55,750 nt of DNA from Methylomicrobium sp035916875 (GCF_035916875.1 NZ_JAXUHN010000054.1:1-55750); one strand, 5' to 3'; counted from the first letter of the stretch, positions 1-8,417 are shown. Program-made: numbers and translations. The notes: generated by a model not told the origin, from the sequence alone.

Positions 1-308
1 GCAGTTGACCTGATGGTGGGGACAAGTGAATAGCAACAAGTTCATTGGCATTTCTTGAGCTCTCTAAGTCATTGATTTGCTATTCACAGGTTGCAAACGA
101 ACTTCTCGCGAAGCACTTAATACAGATTAAAGACTACAGCGAAGTCACCCGGACATAGGCTTTAAGTTTAGACCAAATATGATTGGGCAGGATGATTCGT
201 AATGATGTTGAAGCTTATTAGGCTGTACGGGTTAATCTATCTATTTGTGTCCATTAGCACCGCCGACAAGCGCCGATTTATCCCGTTAAGCACAAGATAG
301 AAACAAAA
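1..308. other. Intergenic region beyond groEL
   Basis: I see no convincing gene here; the first frame closes after ten codons. The only structure is a perfect 11-base inverted repeat, with arms at 26-36 and 77-87 and 40 bases between them. It has no T-tract, so it does not look like a terminator. Confidence 0.5.
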
Positions 309-342
309 AAGCCCCGGATGGACATGCGTCCAACCGGGGCTT
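309..342 (-). terminator. groESL operon terminator
   Basis: A GC-rich hairpin lies just past the groEL stop on the minus strand. Arms 309-317 and 334-342 pair perfectly over nine bases and enclose a second five-base stem (319-323 with 328-332). On the minus strand a run of T follows (forward positions 305-310 are A). This is a classical Rho-independent terminator. Confidence 0.85.
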
Positions 343-378
343 CGAGCTTAAAGCAAAAAGGCTTTAAAGGCGGGGTGA

Positions 379-2037
379 TTACATCATGCCGCCCATGCCG
401 CCCATACCACCCATGCCGCCCATGCCGCCCATGTCCGGCACGCCGCCGGCTTTGTTGTCGGCAGGGGAGTCAGCGATCATCACTTCGGTGGTCAGCATTA
501 GGCCTGCCACAGATGCCGCGTTTTGCAGCGCGGTGCGGGTCACTTTCGCCGGGTCCAGAATACCCATTTCGATCATGTCGCCGTATTGGCCGGTGGCCGC
601 GTTGTAACCGAAGCTGCCCGAACCTTTTTTGACTTCGTTGAAGACGACGGATGGCTCGTCGCCAGCGTTCGAAACGATTTGTCGCAGAGGCTCTTCGATC
701 GCGCGGCGCAGAATGTTCACGCCGACGGTTTGGTCGTGGTTGATGCCTTGCAGATTTTCCAACGCGGAAATCGCACGCACCAGCGCGGTACCTCCGCCGG
801 CGACGACGCCTTCTTCAACCGCAGCACGGGTTGAATGCAGCGCGTCTTCGACGCGGGCTTTCTTTTCCTTCATTTCGATTTCGGTTGCCGCGCCGACTTT
901 GATCACCGCAACGCCGCCAGCCAGTTTCGCCAGGCGTTCTTGCAGTTTTTCCTTGTCATAATCGGAGGTTGCGTCATCGGCTTGCGCGCGGATTTGCGCG
1001 ACACGGCCTTTGATCTTGTCTTCGGAACCGGCGCCGTCAATGAGGGTGGTATTATCTTTGGTTACCAGGACTTTCTTCGCGGTGCCCAGCTGCGATAGTT
1101 CCGCTTTTTCGAGCGACAGACCGACTTCTTCTGCGATTACGGTGCCGCCGGTCAAAACCGCGATGTCTTCGAGCATCGCTTTACGGCGGTCGCCGAAGCC
1201 AGGGGCTTTAACCGCAGCAACTTTGACGATGCCGCGGATCGTGTTTACGACCAGAGTCGCCAGCGCTTCGCCTTCGACGTCTTCGGCAATGATCAGCAAC
1301 GGACGGCCGGATTTTGCGACCGCTTCCAGGACCGGCAGCATTTCGCGGATATTAGAGATTTTCTTTTCATAAATCAGAATCAGAGGATCGTCCAGTTCGA
1401 CGCTCATGCTGTCTTGTTTGTTGATGAAGTACGGAGACAGGTAACCGCGGTCGAATTGCATCCCTTCTACGACATCCAGTTGGTTATCCAGGCCTGAACC
1501 TTCTTCAACGGTAATTACGCCTTCCTTGCCGACTTTTTCCATCGCTTCGGCGATGATGTTACCGACGGATTCATCTGAGTTGGCGGAGATCGTGCCGACT
1601 TGCGCGATTGCTTTGTTGTCGGTGCATGGGGTGGCGGAGGCCACGATCGCTTCAACCGCTTTGGTCACGGCCAGATCGATGCCGCGCTTCAGATCCATCG
1701 GATTCATGCCCGCGGCAACCGCTTTCAAGCCTTCGTTGACGATCGATTGCGCCAGAACGGTTGCGGTGGTGGTGCCGTCTCCGGCGACATCGGAAGTATG
1801 AGATGCGACTTCCTTGACCATTTGTGCGCCCATATTTTCGAATTTGTCTTTCAATTCGATTTCTTTTGCAACGGATACGCCGTCTTTAGTGATGGTCGGC
1901 GCGCCGAAACTCTTGTCCAGGATCGCGTTGCGGCCTTTAGGACCCAAAGTCACTTTTACTGCGTTTGCCAAAATATTAACGCCTTTTGCCATACGGCTAC
2001 GTGCGTCATCACCAAAATATACGTCTTTTGCTGCCAT
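379..2037 (-). CDS. groEL: Chaperonin GroEL (Hsp60)
   Basis: The 60-kDa chaperonin subunit forms the cytoplasmic double ring that, with GroES and ATP, encloses and refolds proteins. The 552 residues match the family's usual ~548. The nucleotide-binding motif GDGTTT is at residues 86-91, and the tail is the typical Gly-Gly-Met repeat (five GGM units), which shows in the DNA as a short tandem repeat at 381-431. The gene follows groES in the same direction with a 51-base gap, so it belongs to the groESL operon controlled by the promoter and CIRCE operator near 2413-2466. Nothing is missing or altered that I can see. Confidence 0.98.
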   Translation of the reverse strand: MAAKDVYFGDDARSRMAKGVNILANAVKVTLGPKGRNAILDKSFGAPTITKDGVSVAKEIELKDKFENMGAQMVKEVASHTSDVAGDGTTTATVLAQSIVNEGLKAVAAGMNPMDLKRGIDLAVTKAVEAIVASATPCTDNKAIAQVGTISANSDESVGNIIAEAMEKVGKEGVITVEEGSGLDNQLDVVEGMQFDRGYLSPYFINKQDSMSVELDDPLILIYEKKISNIREMLPVLEAVAKSGRPLLIIAEDVEGEALATLVVNTIRGIVKVAAVKAPGFGDRRKAMLEDIAVLTGGTVIAEEVGLSLEKAELSQLGTAKKVLVTKDNTTLIDGAGSEDKIKGRVAQIRAQADDATSDYDKEKLQERLAKLAGGVAVIKVGAATEIEMKEKKARVEDALHSTRAAVEEGVVAGGGTALVRAISALENLQGINHDQTVGVNILRRAIEEPLRQIVSNAGDEPSVVFNEVKKGSGSFGYNAATGQYGDMIEMGILDPAKVTRTALQNAASVAGLMLTTEVMIADSPADNKAGGVPDMGGMGGMGGMGGMGGMM

Positions 2038-2088
2038 TTTAATTCCTGACTGATGTGTTAAATGATTATGATAATGTTACGGGGAGGC

Positions 2089-2379
2089 TTAGCCTAATAC
2101 ACCCATAATGTCGTCTTCACGCATCACGATAAGTTCCTCGCCGTCAATCTTGACTTCGTTGCCGGAATATTTGCCGAACAACACCTTGTCGCCGACCTTG
2201 ACTTCCAGCCGGCGAATGTCGCCGTTTTCAAGCTGTTTGCCGGTGCCGACCGCCAGAATGACGCCTTGGCTGGGTTTTTCGGCGGCTGAACCGGGCAGCA
2301 CGATGCCGCCTGCGGTTTTGGTTTCTTCCTCAACGCGTTTGACTATCACTCTGTCGTGTAACGGACGTATTTTCATCAA
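2089..2379 (-). CDS. groES: Co-chaperonin GroES (Hsp10)
   Basis: GroES is the 10-kDa heptameric lid of the GroEL cage. The 96 residues match the family length. The N-terminal IRPLHDRVIVKR block and the flexible mobile loop (about residues 17-32, containing ETKTAGGIVLPG) that docks on GroEL are present. The start at 2379 is preceded on the minus strand by a clear AGGAGA ribosome-binding site. It is the first gene of the groESL operon, with the heat-shock regulatory region immediately upstream. Confidence 0.98.
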   Translation of the reverse strand: MMKIRPLHDRVIVKRVEEETKTAGGIVLPGSAAEKPSQGVILAVGTGKQLENGDIRRLEVKVGDKVLFGKYSGNEVKIDGEELIVMREDDIMGVLG

Positions 2380-2412
2380 TCTCTCCTAAAAAAATTAAAG
2401 GTTAAAAATTTA

Positions 2413-2439
2413 TTAGCACTCGCGTTTAATGAGTGCTAA
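2413..2439 (-). promoter_or_regulatory. CIRCE operator (HrcA binding site)
   Basis: The sequence shows a perfect TTAGCACTC, nine-base spacer, GAGTGCTAA inverted repeat. This is the exact consensus of CIRCE, the operator of the heat-shock repressor HrcA. It touches the -10 element of the groES promoter and lies between it and the groES ribosome-binding site, where a bound repressor would block transcription. hrcA itself is not in the window. Confidence 0.93.
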
Positions 2440-2466
2440 TAATAAACAGGTTTTGCAGTCTGTCAA
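2439..2466 (-). promoter_or_regulatory. groESL sigma-70 promoter
   Basis: On the minus strand a consensus TTGACA (forward 2461-2466) is followed after 16 bases by TATTAT (forward 2439-2444). The -10 abuts the CIRCE repeat. This reads as a vegetative promoter repressed by HrcA rather than a sigma-32 promoter. Confidence 0.75.
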
Positions 2467-2511
2467 GTTCTTTGGCATCATCCCCGCTACCTTAGCCGAT
2501 TCATATGACTC

Positions 2512-3261
2512 ATGAATGACAACCAACTCTTACGCTACAGCCGTCAAATCATGCTGCCGCAGATCGATGTCGAAGGCCAGCAGCTTTTGCTTGCCGCCAA
2601 GGTGCTGGTCATCGGCGCCGGGGGGCTCGGTTCGCCCGCTTCGATTTATCTAGCCGCGGCCGGCATCGGCAATCTGACGATTTTCGATGATGACGATGTC
2701 GATTTATCCAATTTGCAGAGACAGATTGCTCACTACACCGACGATATAGGGATTGCGAAAGTTATTTCAACCCGGCAAACCTTGAACCGTTTGAATCCAG
2801 ATGTAACCGTTCGGGCGGTCAAGCAACGGCTTAGCGGCGCGGAGCTTGCGGACGAAGTCGAAGCCGCCGATGTGGTTCTCGACTGCAGCGACAATTTCGC
2901 GACCCGATTTGCAATCAATCGGGCCTGCGTCCAACACGCAACGCCGTTGGTCTCGGGCGCGGCGATCCGCTTCGAGGGTCAGGTTTCTGTGTTTACGCCG
3001 GGCCGGGGAGACAGCCCTTGTTACAACTGCCTGTACCGGATGGACGGCGAGGAACCGCTCAATTGTGCAACGAACGGTGTTGTGGCGCCTATTACTGGCA
3101 TTATTGGCGCGATTCAGGCGATGGAAGCGATCAAGCTGATCATCGGCATCGGCGAGGCATTGACGGGGCGCTTGTTGCTTCTGGACGGATTGACGATGGA
3201 GTTTAATACGATGAAATTGAGAAAAAACGCGAAATGCCCTGTCTGCGGTGTGGAGGGTTAA
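2512..3261 (+). CDS. moeB: MoeB/ThiF-family adenylyltransferase
   Basis: This E1-like enzyme adenylates the C-terminal glycine of a ubiquitin-like sulfur carrier: MoaD for molybdopterin, or ThiS for thiamine. The nucleotide-binding GAGGLGSP loop is at residues 36-42, followed by the acidic strand DDDDVDLSNLQRQ. Zinc-binding Cys pairs are at residues 170/173 and 242/245. At 249 residues it is the plain MoeB/ThiF length with no rhodanese extension. No moa, moe or thi gene is adjacent, so choosing MoeB over ThiF rests only on overall resemblance. It is divergent from groES across the shared regulatory region. Confidence 0.85.
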   Translation: MNDNQLLRYSRQIMLPQIDVEGQQLLLAAKVLVIGAGGLGSPASIYLAAAGIGNLTIFDDDDVDLSNLQRQIAHYTDDIGIAKVISTRQTLNRLNPDVTVRAVKQRLSGAELADEVEAADVVLDCSDNFATRFAINRACVQHATPLVSGAAIRFEGQVSVFTPGRGDSPCYNCLYRMDGEEPLNCATNGVVAPITGIIGAIQAMEAIKLIIGIGEALTGRLLLLDGLTMEFNTMKLRKNAKCPVCGVEG

Positions 3262-3276
3262 AGGGATGGCAAGCGC

Positions 3277-3309
3277 AAACCCGCCAGGTTTTCAAAGCCT
3301 GACGGGTTT
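3277..3309. terminator. Terminator-like hairpin between convergent genes
   Basis: Arms 3277-3288 and 3298-3309 pair over twelve positions with one mismatch and a nine-base loop, between the converging moeB and the small minus-strand gene. T-rich flanks are weak on both sides, so termination is likely but not certain. Confidence 0.55.
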
Positions 3310-3361
3310 AATTCTCAAGATTGCGTGCCTCTATCGAATAGGTCGTAAACAATGGCGATTG

Positions 3362-3568
3362 CTATTTGCTTCCGGCAAAGCCTTTGATCATGCCGATGAC
3401 TTTTTCGGCGAAATCGTTGATCGCCGAAGGACTGTCGCCATGCGGTTCGGTTTCTCCGAAAGGTTTGCCATTGACCTGTGTAAATTTGTATATGAAATAG
3501 CCGAGCGGTGCGAAAGCCCCGGCGGCGATTATTAGCATCACCACAAACAATTCTGTAACTTCACCCAT
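3362..3568 (-). CDS. Small single-span membrane protein, unknown
   Basis: A 68-residue protein I do not recognise. One hydrophobic segment (about residues 7-27, LFVVMLIIAAGAFAPLGYFI) suggests an inner-membrane anchor. It is followed by a polar region and a C-terminal amphipathic stretch (AINDFAEKVIGMIKGF). The start is well supported: GAGGAGG sits a few bases upstream on the minus strand. It stands alone between moeB and the pqqA upstream region. No function can be assigned. Confidence 0.7.
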   Translation of the reverse strand: MGEVTELFVVMLIIAAGAFAPLGYFIYKFTQVNGKPFGETEPHGDSPSAINDFAEKVIGMIKGFAGSK

Positions 3569-3921
3569 AGTGCCTCCTCATGATTTTATAGTGTGTTATA
3601 TTCGCTTTTAGGTGAAATTTGATCATACTCTTTTTCCGGATGAAAAAACACCTGTAAAAATGTGACAATTGCGCGTTCTCTGCGCGGATGGGCGATTTTC
3701 CGTAAATGTCTGATCGGCAATTGAAATATGCGGTGTTATATTTTTCGTGCGCCTTGTCAATGACTTAAAAAAACACACAATTCGCCTTCGAGAACAAAGC
3801 AGAACAAGAGGCGAAGCCGGCGCTGGCAAAATGTTGCGTTAGCCCGGAGATCATCGTATACTTCGGCTTGGCTTACTTGATCAAGCTGGCATAAACACAA
3901 TAACTTCTGGAGGTTACTACT
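3569..3921. other. Non-coding region upstream of pqqA
   Basis: No supported gene is present; open frames here have no ribosome-binding site and an odd composition. The right end must hold the pqqA promoter. A TTGATC, 17 bases, ATAACT pair lies at 3878-3906, but the match to consensus is weak. Confidence 0.5.
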
Positions 3922-3996
3922 ATGAAATGGGAAACACCAAGCTACACGGACCTGCGTTTCGGTTTCGAAGTCACCATGTATATCTACAACCGTTAA
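3922..3996 (+). CDS. pqqA: PQQ precursor peptide PqqA
   Basis: A 24-residue peptide that is the substrate from which pyrroloquinoline quinone is made. The core contains the invariant Glu-Val-Thr-Met-Tyr, whose Glu and Tyr side chains are cross-linked by PqqE and become the cofactor. The N-terminal KWETPSYTDLRFGFE matches the family. A CTGGAGG ribosome-binding site lies just upstream. PQQ is the cofactor of methanol dehydrogenases. A strong terminator follows directly and separates it from pqqB. Confidence 0.95.
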   Translation: MKWETPSYTDLRFGFEVTMYIYNR

Positions 3997-4023
3997 TCAG
4001 CACTTCGGTCTGGTTAGAAAAAA

Positions 4024-4049
4024 GGGGATCGCAAGATCCCCTTTTTTTT
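4024..4049 (+). terminator. Terminator between pqqA and pqqB
   Basis: A perfect seven-base stem (4024-4030 with 4035-4041), a GCAA tetraloop and eight T residues follow the pqqA stop. A terminator at this place would make many short pqqA transcripts and fewer pqqABC read-throughs, fitting the need for excess precursor peptide. That consequence is an inference. Confidence 0.9.
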
Positions 4050-4115
4050 GCCTGATAAATCCGATTCCCTTATAGTATGCGGTATTTTTCGGTCACAGCA
4101 GGATAGTTTCGTCTC

Positions 4116-5027
4116 ATGAAGATCAGAGTTCTCGGCGCCGGCGCCGGCGGCGGTTTTCCGCAATGGAATTGCAATTGCAACAACTGCCGCAGGATTCGCC
4201 GCGGCGAAATGAACGGCAAGGCCCGCACCCAGTCATCGATCGCTGTCAGCACCGATAGTCGTAACTGGCTGCTGATCAATGCCTCGCCCGATATTCGCGC
4301 ACAACTGGAAGCGTTTCCGGCGATTCAGCCGAGAGAGGGCATACGCGATACCGGCATCCAGGCGATTTTGCTGATCGACAGCCAGATCGACCATACGACC
4401 GGCCTCTTGATGCTCAGGGAAGGCAAGCCGCTCGACATCTATTGCAGCGAGATGGTCCGGCAGGATTTGACCACCGGCTTTCCGGTATTCAACATGCTTT
4501 CGCACTACTGCACGGTCAATCATCATCCGGTGCCGACCGATGGCGGCAGTTTCACGATTCCGGGCATCGACGACCTGCGCTTTTACACGCAGGCGCTGAA
4601 AAGCAAGGCGCCGCCGTATTCGCCGCACCGCCACGATCCGCATGACGGCGACAATATCGGCCTGATCGTCGAGCAGATTTCGACCGGCAAGAAGCTGTTC
4701 TATTCGCCGGGGCTCGGCGAGATCGAACCGCATGTGCTGGCGGCGATGCAGGCGGCCGACTGCCTGATGGTCGACGGCACCTTCTGGACCGACGACGAAA
4801 TGTGCGCTCAACAAATCAGCCAGAAGCGGGCGCGGCAGATCGGCCACTTGCCGCAATCGGGCGAGGGCGGCATGATCGAGGTGCTGAAAGGCGTCGGCAA
4901 GGCGCGCAAGATTCTGATCCATATCAACAATACCAATCCGATCCTGGACGAGGATTCGGCCGAGCGCAAGATCCTCGATGCGAACGGCATCGAAGTCGCC
5001 TACGACGGATTGGAAATCGATTTATAA
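4116..5027 (+). CDS. pqqB: PQQ biosynthesis protein PqqB
   Basis: PqqB has the metallo-beta-lactamase fold and is thought to hydroxylate the tyrosine of the cross-linked Glu-Tyr intermediate in PQQ synthesis. The 303 residues match the family. The start MKIRVLGAGAGGGFPQWNCNC, with its zinc-binding Cys-rich segment, is characteristic, as are DSQIDHTTGLLML and HINNTNPILDEDS near the C-terminus. It lies 119 bases after pqqA and 10 bases before pqqC. Confidence 0.97.
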   Translation: MKIRVLGAGAGGGFPQWNCNCNNCRRIRRGEMNGKARTQSSIAVSTDSRNWLLINASPDIRAQLEAFPAIQPREGIRDTGIQAILLIDSQIDHTTGLLMLREGKPLDIYCSEMVRQDLTTGFPVFNMLSHYCTVNHHPVPTDGGSFTIPGIDDLRFYTQALKSKAPPYSPHRHDPHDGDNIGLIVEQISTGKKLFYSPGLGEIEPHVLAAMQAADCLMVDGTFWTDDEMCAQQISQKRARQIGHLPQSGEGGMIEVLKGVGKARKILIHINNTNPILDEDSAERKILDANGIEVAYDGLEIDL

Positions 5028-5037
5028 CGGAGACCCC

Positions 5038-5769
5038 ATGAACCAGAACGAAAATCAGCCCTGGAGCCGGCAGGAATTTGAAGCCCAGTTGCGCGGCATG
5101 GAGAAGTATTATCACATTCATCATCCGTATCACATCCTGATGAATGAAGGCAAGTTGACCAAGGAGCAGATTCAGGGCTGGGTCGCGAACCGCTATTACT
5201 ATCAGGTCAGCATTCCGTTGAAGGATGCGAACATCCTGGCCAATTGCCCGGATCGCGAGACCCGCGCGAAGTGGATTCAGCGCATCCTCGACCATGACGG
5301 CCATCCGGGCGATCCCGGCGGCATCGAGGCCTGGATACAACTCGGCATCGCGGTCGGTCTGAGCCGCGAGGAAATCACTTCCGAGAAATATGTGTTGCCG
5401 GGCGTGCGATTCGCGGTCGACGCCTATGTCAATTTCGCGCGCCGCGCCGAATGGCACGAGGCGGCCAGTTCGTCATTGACCGAATTGTTCGCGCCGAAGA
5501 TCCATCAGCAGCGCCTCGACAACTGGCCGGAGCATTATCCCTGGGTCGAGCAGGAAGGCTACATCTATTTCCGCAAGCGCCTGACCGAAGCCCGCCGCGA
5601 TGTCGAGCACGGCCTCGAGATCACTCTGGACTGGTATAAGACCCGCGAGCAGCAGGAGCGGATGGTCAAGATTCTGCAATTCAAGCTGGATGTGTTGTGG
5701 ACAATGGCCGATGCGATGTATATGGCTTATGTTCACAAGATGCCGCCGTATTTCAATATAGGCGCATAA
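5038..5769 (+). CDS. pqqC: Pyrroloquinoline-quinone synthase PqqC
   Basis: PqqC carries out the final ring closure and eight-electron oxidation to PQQ, a cofactorless oxidase of all-helical fold. I placed the start at the ATG at 5038 (MNQNENQPWSR), preceded by CGGAGA, rather than the longer in-frame start that would run back into pqqB. This gives 243 residues, close to the usual ~250. Active-site family blocks include YYHIHHPYH, RYYYQVSIPLKDANIL and HDGHPGDPGGIEAW. No pqqD or pqqE follows, so the pathway must be completed from elsewhere on the genome. Confidence 0.97.
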   Translation: MNQNENQPWSRQEFEAQLRGMEKYYHIHHPYHILMNEGKLTKEQIQGWVANRYYYQVSIPLKDANILANCPDRETRAKWIQRILDHDGHPGDPGGIEAWIQLGIAVGLSREEITSEKYVLPGVRFAVDAYVNFARRAEWHEAASSSLTELFAPKIHQQRLDNWPEHYPWVEQEGYIYFRKRLTEARRDVEHGLEITLDWYKTREQQERMVKILQFKLDVLWTMADAMYMAYVHKMPPYFNIGA

Positions 5770-6109
5770 AGGGGCGCATTAGCTGTGAATGCGGGTTTGA
5801 GATGCTCGTACATTTTTTTATTATCCTTCAATTTGATAAACGCCGATCATCGCCTATCAATCGGACTATCGCAAGGTGCACGGCGTTGGACGGATGATTG
5901 ACTCGCAGCTTTGCCGGTTGAACATGGCTCGGAAAGGTGAAATTAAGCCTTGCCATGAGAACTCGAGGTCACGACTGCGAGTTTTAAAATTTATGTGATA
6001 GAATAACCTACTTATATAGTCGGTTAAGTTGAGTTTGCGCTTTTGTGCTTAAAGTCTCATGTTGATGGTTATATAAAACTATTATTCTCAATTTTTTAGG
6101 TTTAAATGC
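5770..6109. other. Intergenic region after pqqC
   Basis: No gene, and in particular no pqqD, can be read here. AT content rises toward 6000-6100, ahead of the next gene, which fits a promoter, but I see no element close to consensus. Confidence 0.5.
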
Positions 6110-6496
6110 ATGAATTCTTTCAAAAATATCCTGGTTTCTTTGCTAATGGCGGCCGCCCTTTCTAGCGTGTCAACAGCCGCATTTTCCAAACCAGCCGGCG
6201 AAGAAGCGGTAAAGTCTGCCCTTGAAGGCACCATTTCCAGCCTTGAGCAAGCCGTGAGTTTGCTGGAACAAGGCGGAGATAGCGAGGCCATCAATAAAGC
6301 CATCGGCAAGGCGCGCCAACAACAAAAAGAGTTTCGTTTCGAGGTAACCGAGCGTCAACGTGAAAAAACCGTTAAACAATTAGTTAACGCCCAATCCGAT
6401 TTTAAGAGCGGCAATGTCCAGCCGGCGGAACAAGCTTTAAGAGGTGCGTTAGCTTCTTTTCAAGAAATGAAAGCAATCTACGACAAAACGCATTAA
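6110..6496 (+). CDS. Small secreted helical protein, unknown
   Basis: A 128-residue protein with a clear Sec signal peptide (positive NSFK, hydrophobic core, cleavage after about residue 26 at AFS-KP). The mature part is almost all predicted amphipathic helix (AVKSALEGTISSLEQAVSLLEQ, AINKAIGKARQQQKEF, QAEQALRGALASFQEMK) and has no cysteine. Its helical-bundle build resembles small periplasmic proteins such as SmbP but lacks the His-rich metal sites of that family. No enzymatic motif is seen. Confidence 0.75.
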   Translation: MNSFKNILVSLLMAAALSSVSTAAFSKPAGEEAVKSALEGTISSLEQAVSLLEQGGDSEAINKAIGKARQQQKEFRFEVTERQREKTVKQLVNAQSDFKSGNVQPAEQALRGALASFQEMKAIYDKTH

Positions 6497-6582
6497 ATAG
6501 CTGCCTTGGCAGCGAGGCTGGTACCCGCCGGCACATTGAATGTGAGTTAGTGCGGATTGAATCCCATCAGGAACCGAATAGG

Positions 6583-8049
6583 TCAGCTTTTCGGAAAGGT
6601 GACCGTAAAGTAGGTTCCTGAACCCGGTTCGGAATCGACGGTCACTTTGCCGCGCATCGCCAGCGTGACCATGTTGTTCACGATCGCAAGACCTAAACCG
6701 GTGCCACCTCGGCTCCGACCGGTCGTAAAAAACGGCTCAAATATTTTAGCGATATGTTCGCTGTCTATACCCGCGCCATGATCGCGGACCGTCAGCATGA
6801 ATATGGGTTCATTTTGCTGTTGATCGAACCCGTCGGTCACGGCGATTTCGACTTTGCCGCCATGTCCCTCAGGATAAGCATAGCGTTCGATATTTTGTAA
6901 AAAATTCAGCAGGATTTGTCTCAAATAACCCGGGTAGCCGCGCCAATTCGCGTTTTTCTGAATGCCGGAAACATCGACCGCAATATCGAGTTTGGCCTGC
7001 CGGGCGCTAAGTTTGAAAAGATCGACTGCGTCTTGTACGACTTCTGGCAAGTTGACCGTTTCCTGTTGCTCAACCATCTGATCGACCGCGATTTTTTTAA
7101 AGTTTTCGACCAGCCGATGTGCATTGTTGACATGTTTGATCATCAAAGCGGAGGAATCCAAAATGTCCTGCAGCAATTCTTCGTCTTCCGAGTCTGTTTT
7201 AAATAAGGCTTGAATCTTTGTCCGAGACAGGCGGTTCTGAATCACGCTGAGTGCCGTGCGCACGATGCCCAAAGGCGTATTGATTTCGTGCGCGACGCCA
7301 GCTACGGCCTGAGTCAAGGTGCGATGGCGATCCAATGCGGCCTCCGCCTGCATGGCCTGGCTGATCAGGTTCATTTCCTGGTCGCGTAGCCGGTTCTTCT
7401 CCAGGCTGGCGCCGATGCGGGCTTTTAATAAGGTCGAATTGAAAGGCTTGGGTAGATAGTCTTCCGCGCCCAATTCGATGCCTTTGATCACCTGGCACAT
7501 TTCAGTACAGGCCGATATCAAAATGATCGGAATTGGCCGGCGTGTATTATCGGCCTTGAGCCTTGTCAGGACGGTAATGCCGTCCATTCCAGGCATGATT
7601 ACATCGAGCAGGATCAGGTCGAACGCTTCGTCGGCAAGACGCGCCAAGGCACTGACACCGTTATCGGCGGTTTCTATCCGGTAACCCTGGCATTGTAAGA
7701 GCCGCGATAAAAGCTCCCGATTGTGTCGGTCATCGTCAACCACCAGAATACGTTCGTTGCCGTTTTTGTTCACCAAGGCGGTTTCAGGGATCGCGCCGGT
7801 GGCTGTTGGAGGTAAACTGCATTCGTTGCAGGTCGCATTGGCAAGAGGCGCACAGGAGAAAATGTCTTCGAGGCGTTGCGCCATGCCTTGTGCTGCGCAT
7901 CTTATGACGCCGAGATCGTCGCATTGTTGTTGCCGGCCTTCGTTGCTGGCATCTTCGGCAAGCAACTCGGCATATCCGGTGATCTGGTTTAAGGCATTGA
8001 GCAAGTCATGGCGAATGTTTGGGTCGATCATCGTAGTCTGTTTCCTCAT
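6583..8049 (-). CDS. Receiver-histidine kinase with extra N-terminal H-box
   Basis: A soluble 488-residue hybrid kinase, last gene of the hoxX-led operon. A receiver domain (about 100-215) carries phospho-acceptor Asp149 and Lys201. A HisKA dimerisation helix has the phospho-accepting His254 in GVAHEINTPLG, followed by an HATPase domain with N, G1 and G2 boxes (LNFLQNIERYA, DHGAGID, GGTGLGLAIV). Residues 10-30 look like another H-box (RHDLLNALNQITGYAEL) with no ATPase of its own, possibly a second phosphotransfer or dimerisation site. Having the receiver N-terminal to the kinase suggests it takes input from another kinase. Its start overlaps the upstream gene's stop (ATGA), so the two are translationally coupled. 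Confidence 0.9.
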   Translation of the reverse strand: MRKQTTMIDPNIRHDLLNALNQITGYAELLAEDASNEGRQQQCDDLGVIRCAAQGMAQRLEDIFSCAPLANATCNECSLPPTATGAIPETALVNKNGNERILVVDDDRHNRELLSRLLQCQGYRIETADNGVSALARLADEAFDLILLDVIMPGMDGITVLTRLKADNTRRPIPIILISACTEMCQVIKGIELGAEDYLPKPFNSTLLKARIGASLEKNRLRDQEMNLISQAMQAEAALDRHRTLTQAVAGVAHEINTPLGIVRTALSVIQNRLSRTKIQALFKTDSEDEELLQDILDSSALMIKHVNNAHRLVENFKKIAVDQMVEQQETVNLPEVVQDAVDLFKLSARQAKLDIAVDVSGIQKNANWRGYPGYLRQILLNFLQNIERYAYPEGHGGKVEIAVTDGFDQQQNEPIFMLTVRDHGAGIDSEHIAKIFEPFFTTGRSRGGTGLGLAIVNNMVTLAMRGKVTVDSEPGSGTYFTVTFPKS

Positions 8050-8408
8050 GTCACAAACAGTCGAATTTTGGTAAGGAGCCGCGTCAGGTCGATCGGTTTT
8101 GTATCGTAATCGTCACAGCCGGCATCCAGGGCCTTTTGCCGGTCTTCACCCATGGCATGTGCGGTCAACGCGATGATCGGAATGTCGCGGGTTACTGGTT
8201 CGGACTTGATCAGCGATGCAGCCTGCCAGCCGTCCATCACCGGCAGACTCATGTCCATCAGGATCAAATCGGGTAAAAGCGATCGGGCAAACTGTACGCT
8301 TTCCTCACCATTGACTGCAATCAGGACCTCGTAGCCTTTCTTAATTAGCCGCCTCGACAGCATGTCGCGGTTCAACTCGTTGTCTTCTACTAGCAGGATT
8401 TTGGGCAT
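8046..8408 (-). CDS. Single-domain response regulator (CheY-like)
   Basis: A stand-alone receiver of 120 residues. The acidic pocket (VEDN), phospho-acceptor Asp52 in LILMDMSLPVMDG, the switch Thr in ALTAHA and Lys104 in DTKP are all intact, so it should accept phosphate. With no output domain it probably shuttles phosphate within the phosphorelay, from the MHYT kinase on one side to the receiver-kinase on the other (inference). A good AAGGA ribosome-binding site precedes it, nine bases after the kinase gene. It overlaps the next gene by four bases. Confidence 0.93.
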   Translation of the reverse strand: MPKILLVEDNELNRDMLSRRLIKKGYEVLIAVNGEESVQFARSLLPDLILMDMSLPVMDGWQAASLIKSEPVTRDIPIIALTAHAMGEDRQKALDAGCDDYDTKPIDLTRLLTKIRLFVT

Positions 8409-8417
8409 TTTTTGTCC

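Noticed and set aside
381..431. Short tandem repeat
   Set aside because: It is coding: the Gly-Gly-Met tail of GroEL, normal for the family.
5770..6109. Possible pqqD after pqqC
   Set aside because: All three plus-strand frames are interrupted and show no PqqD-like sequence.
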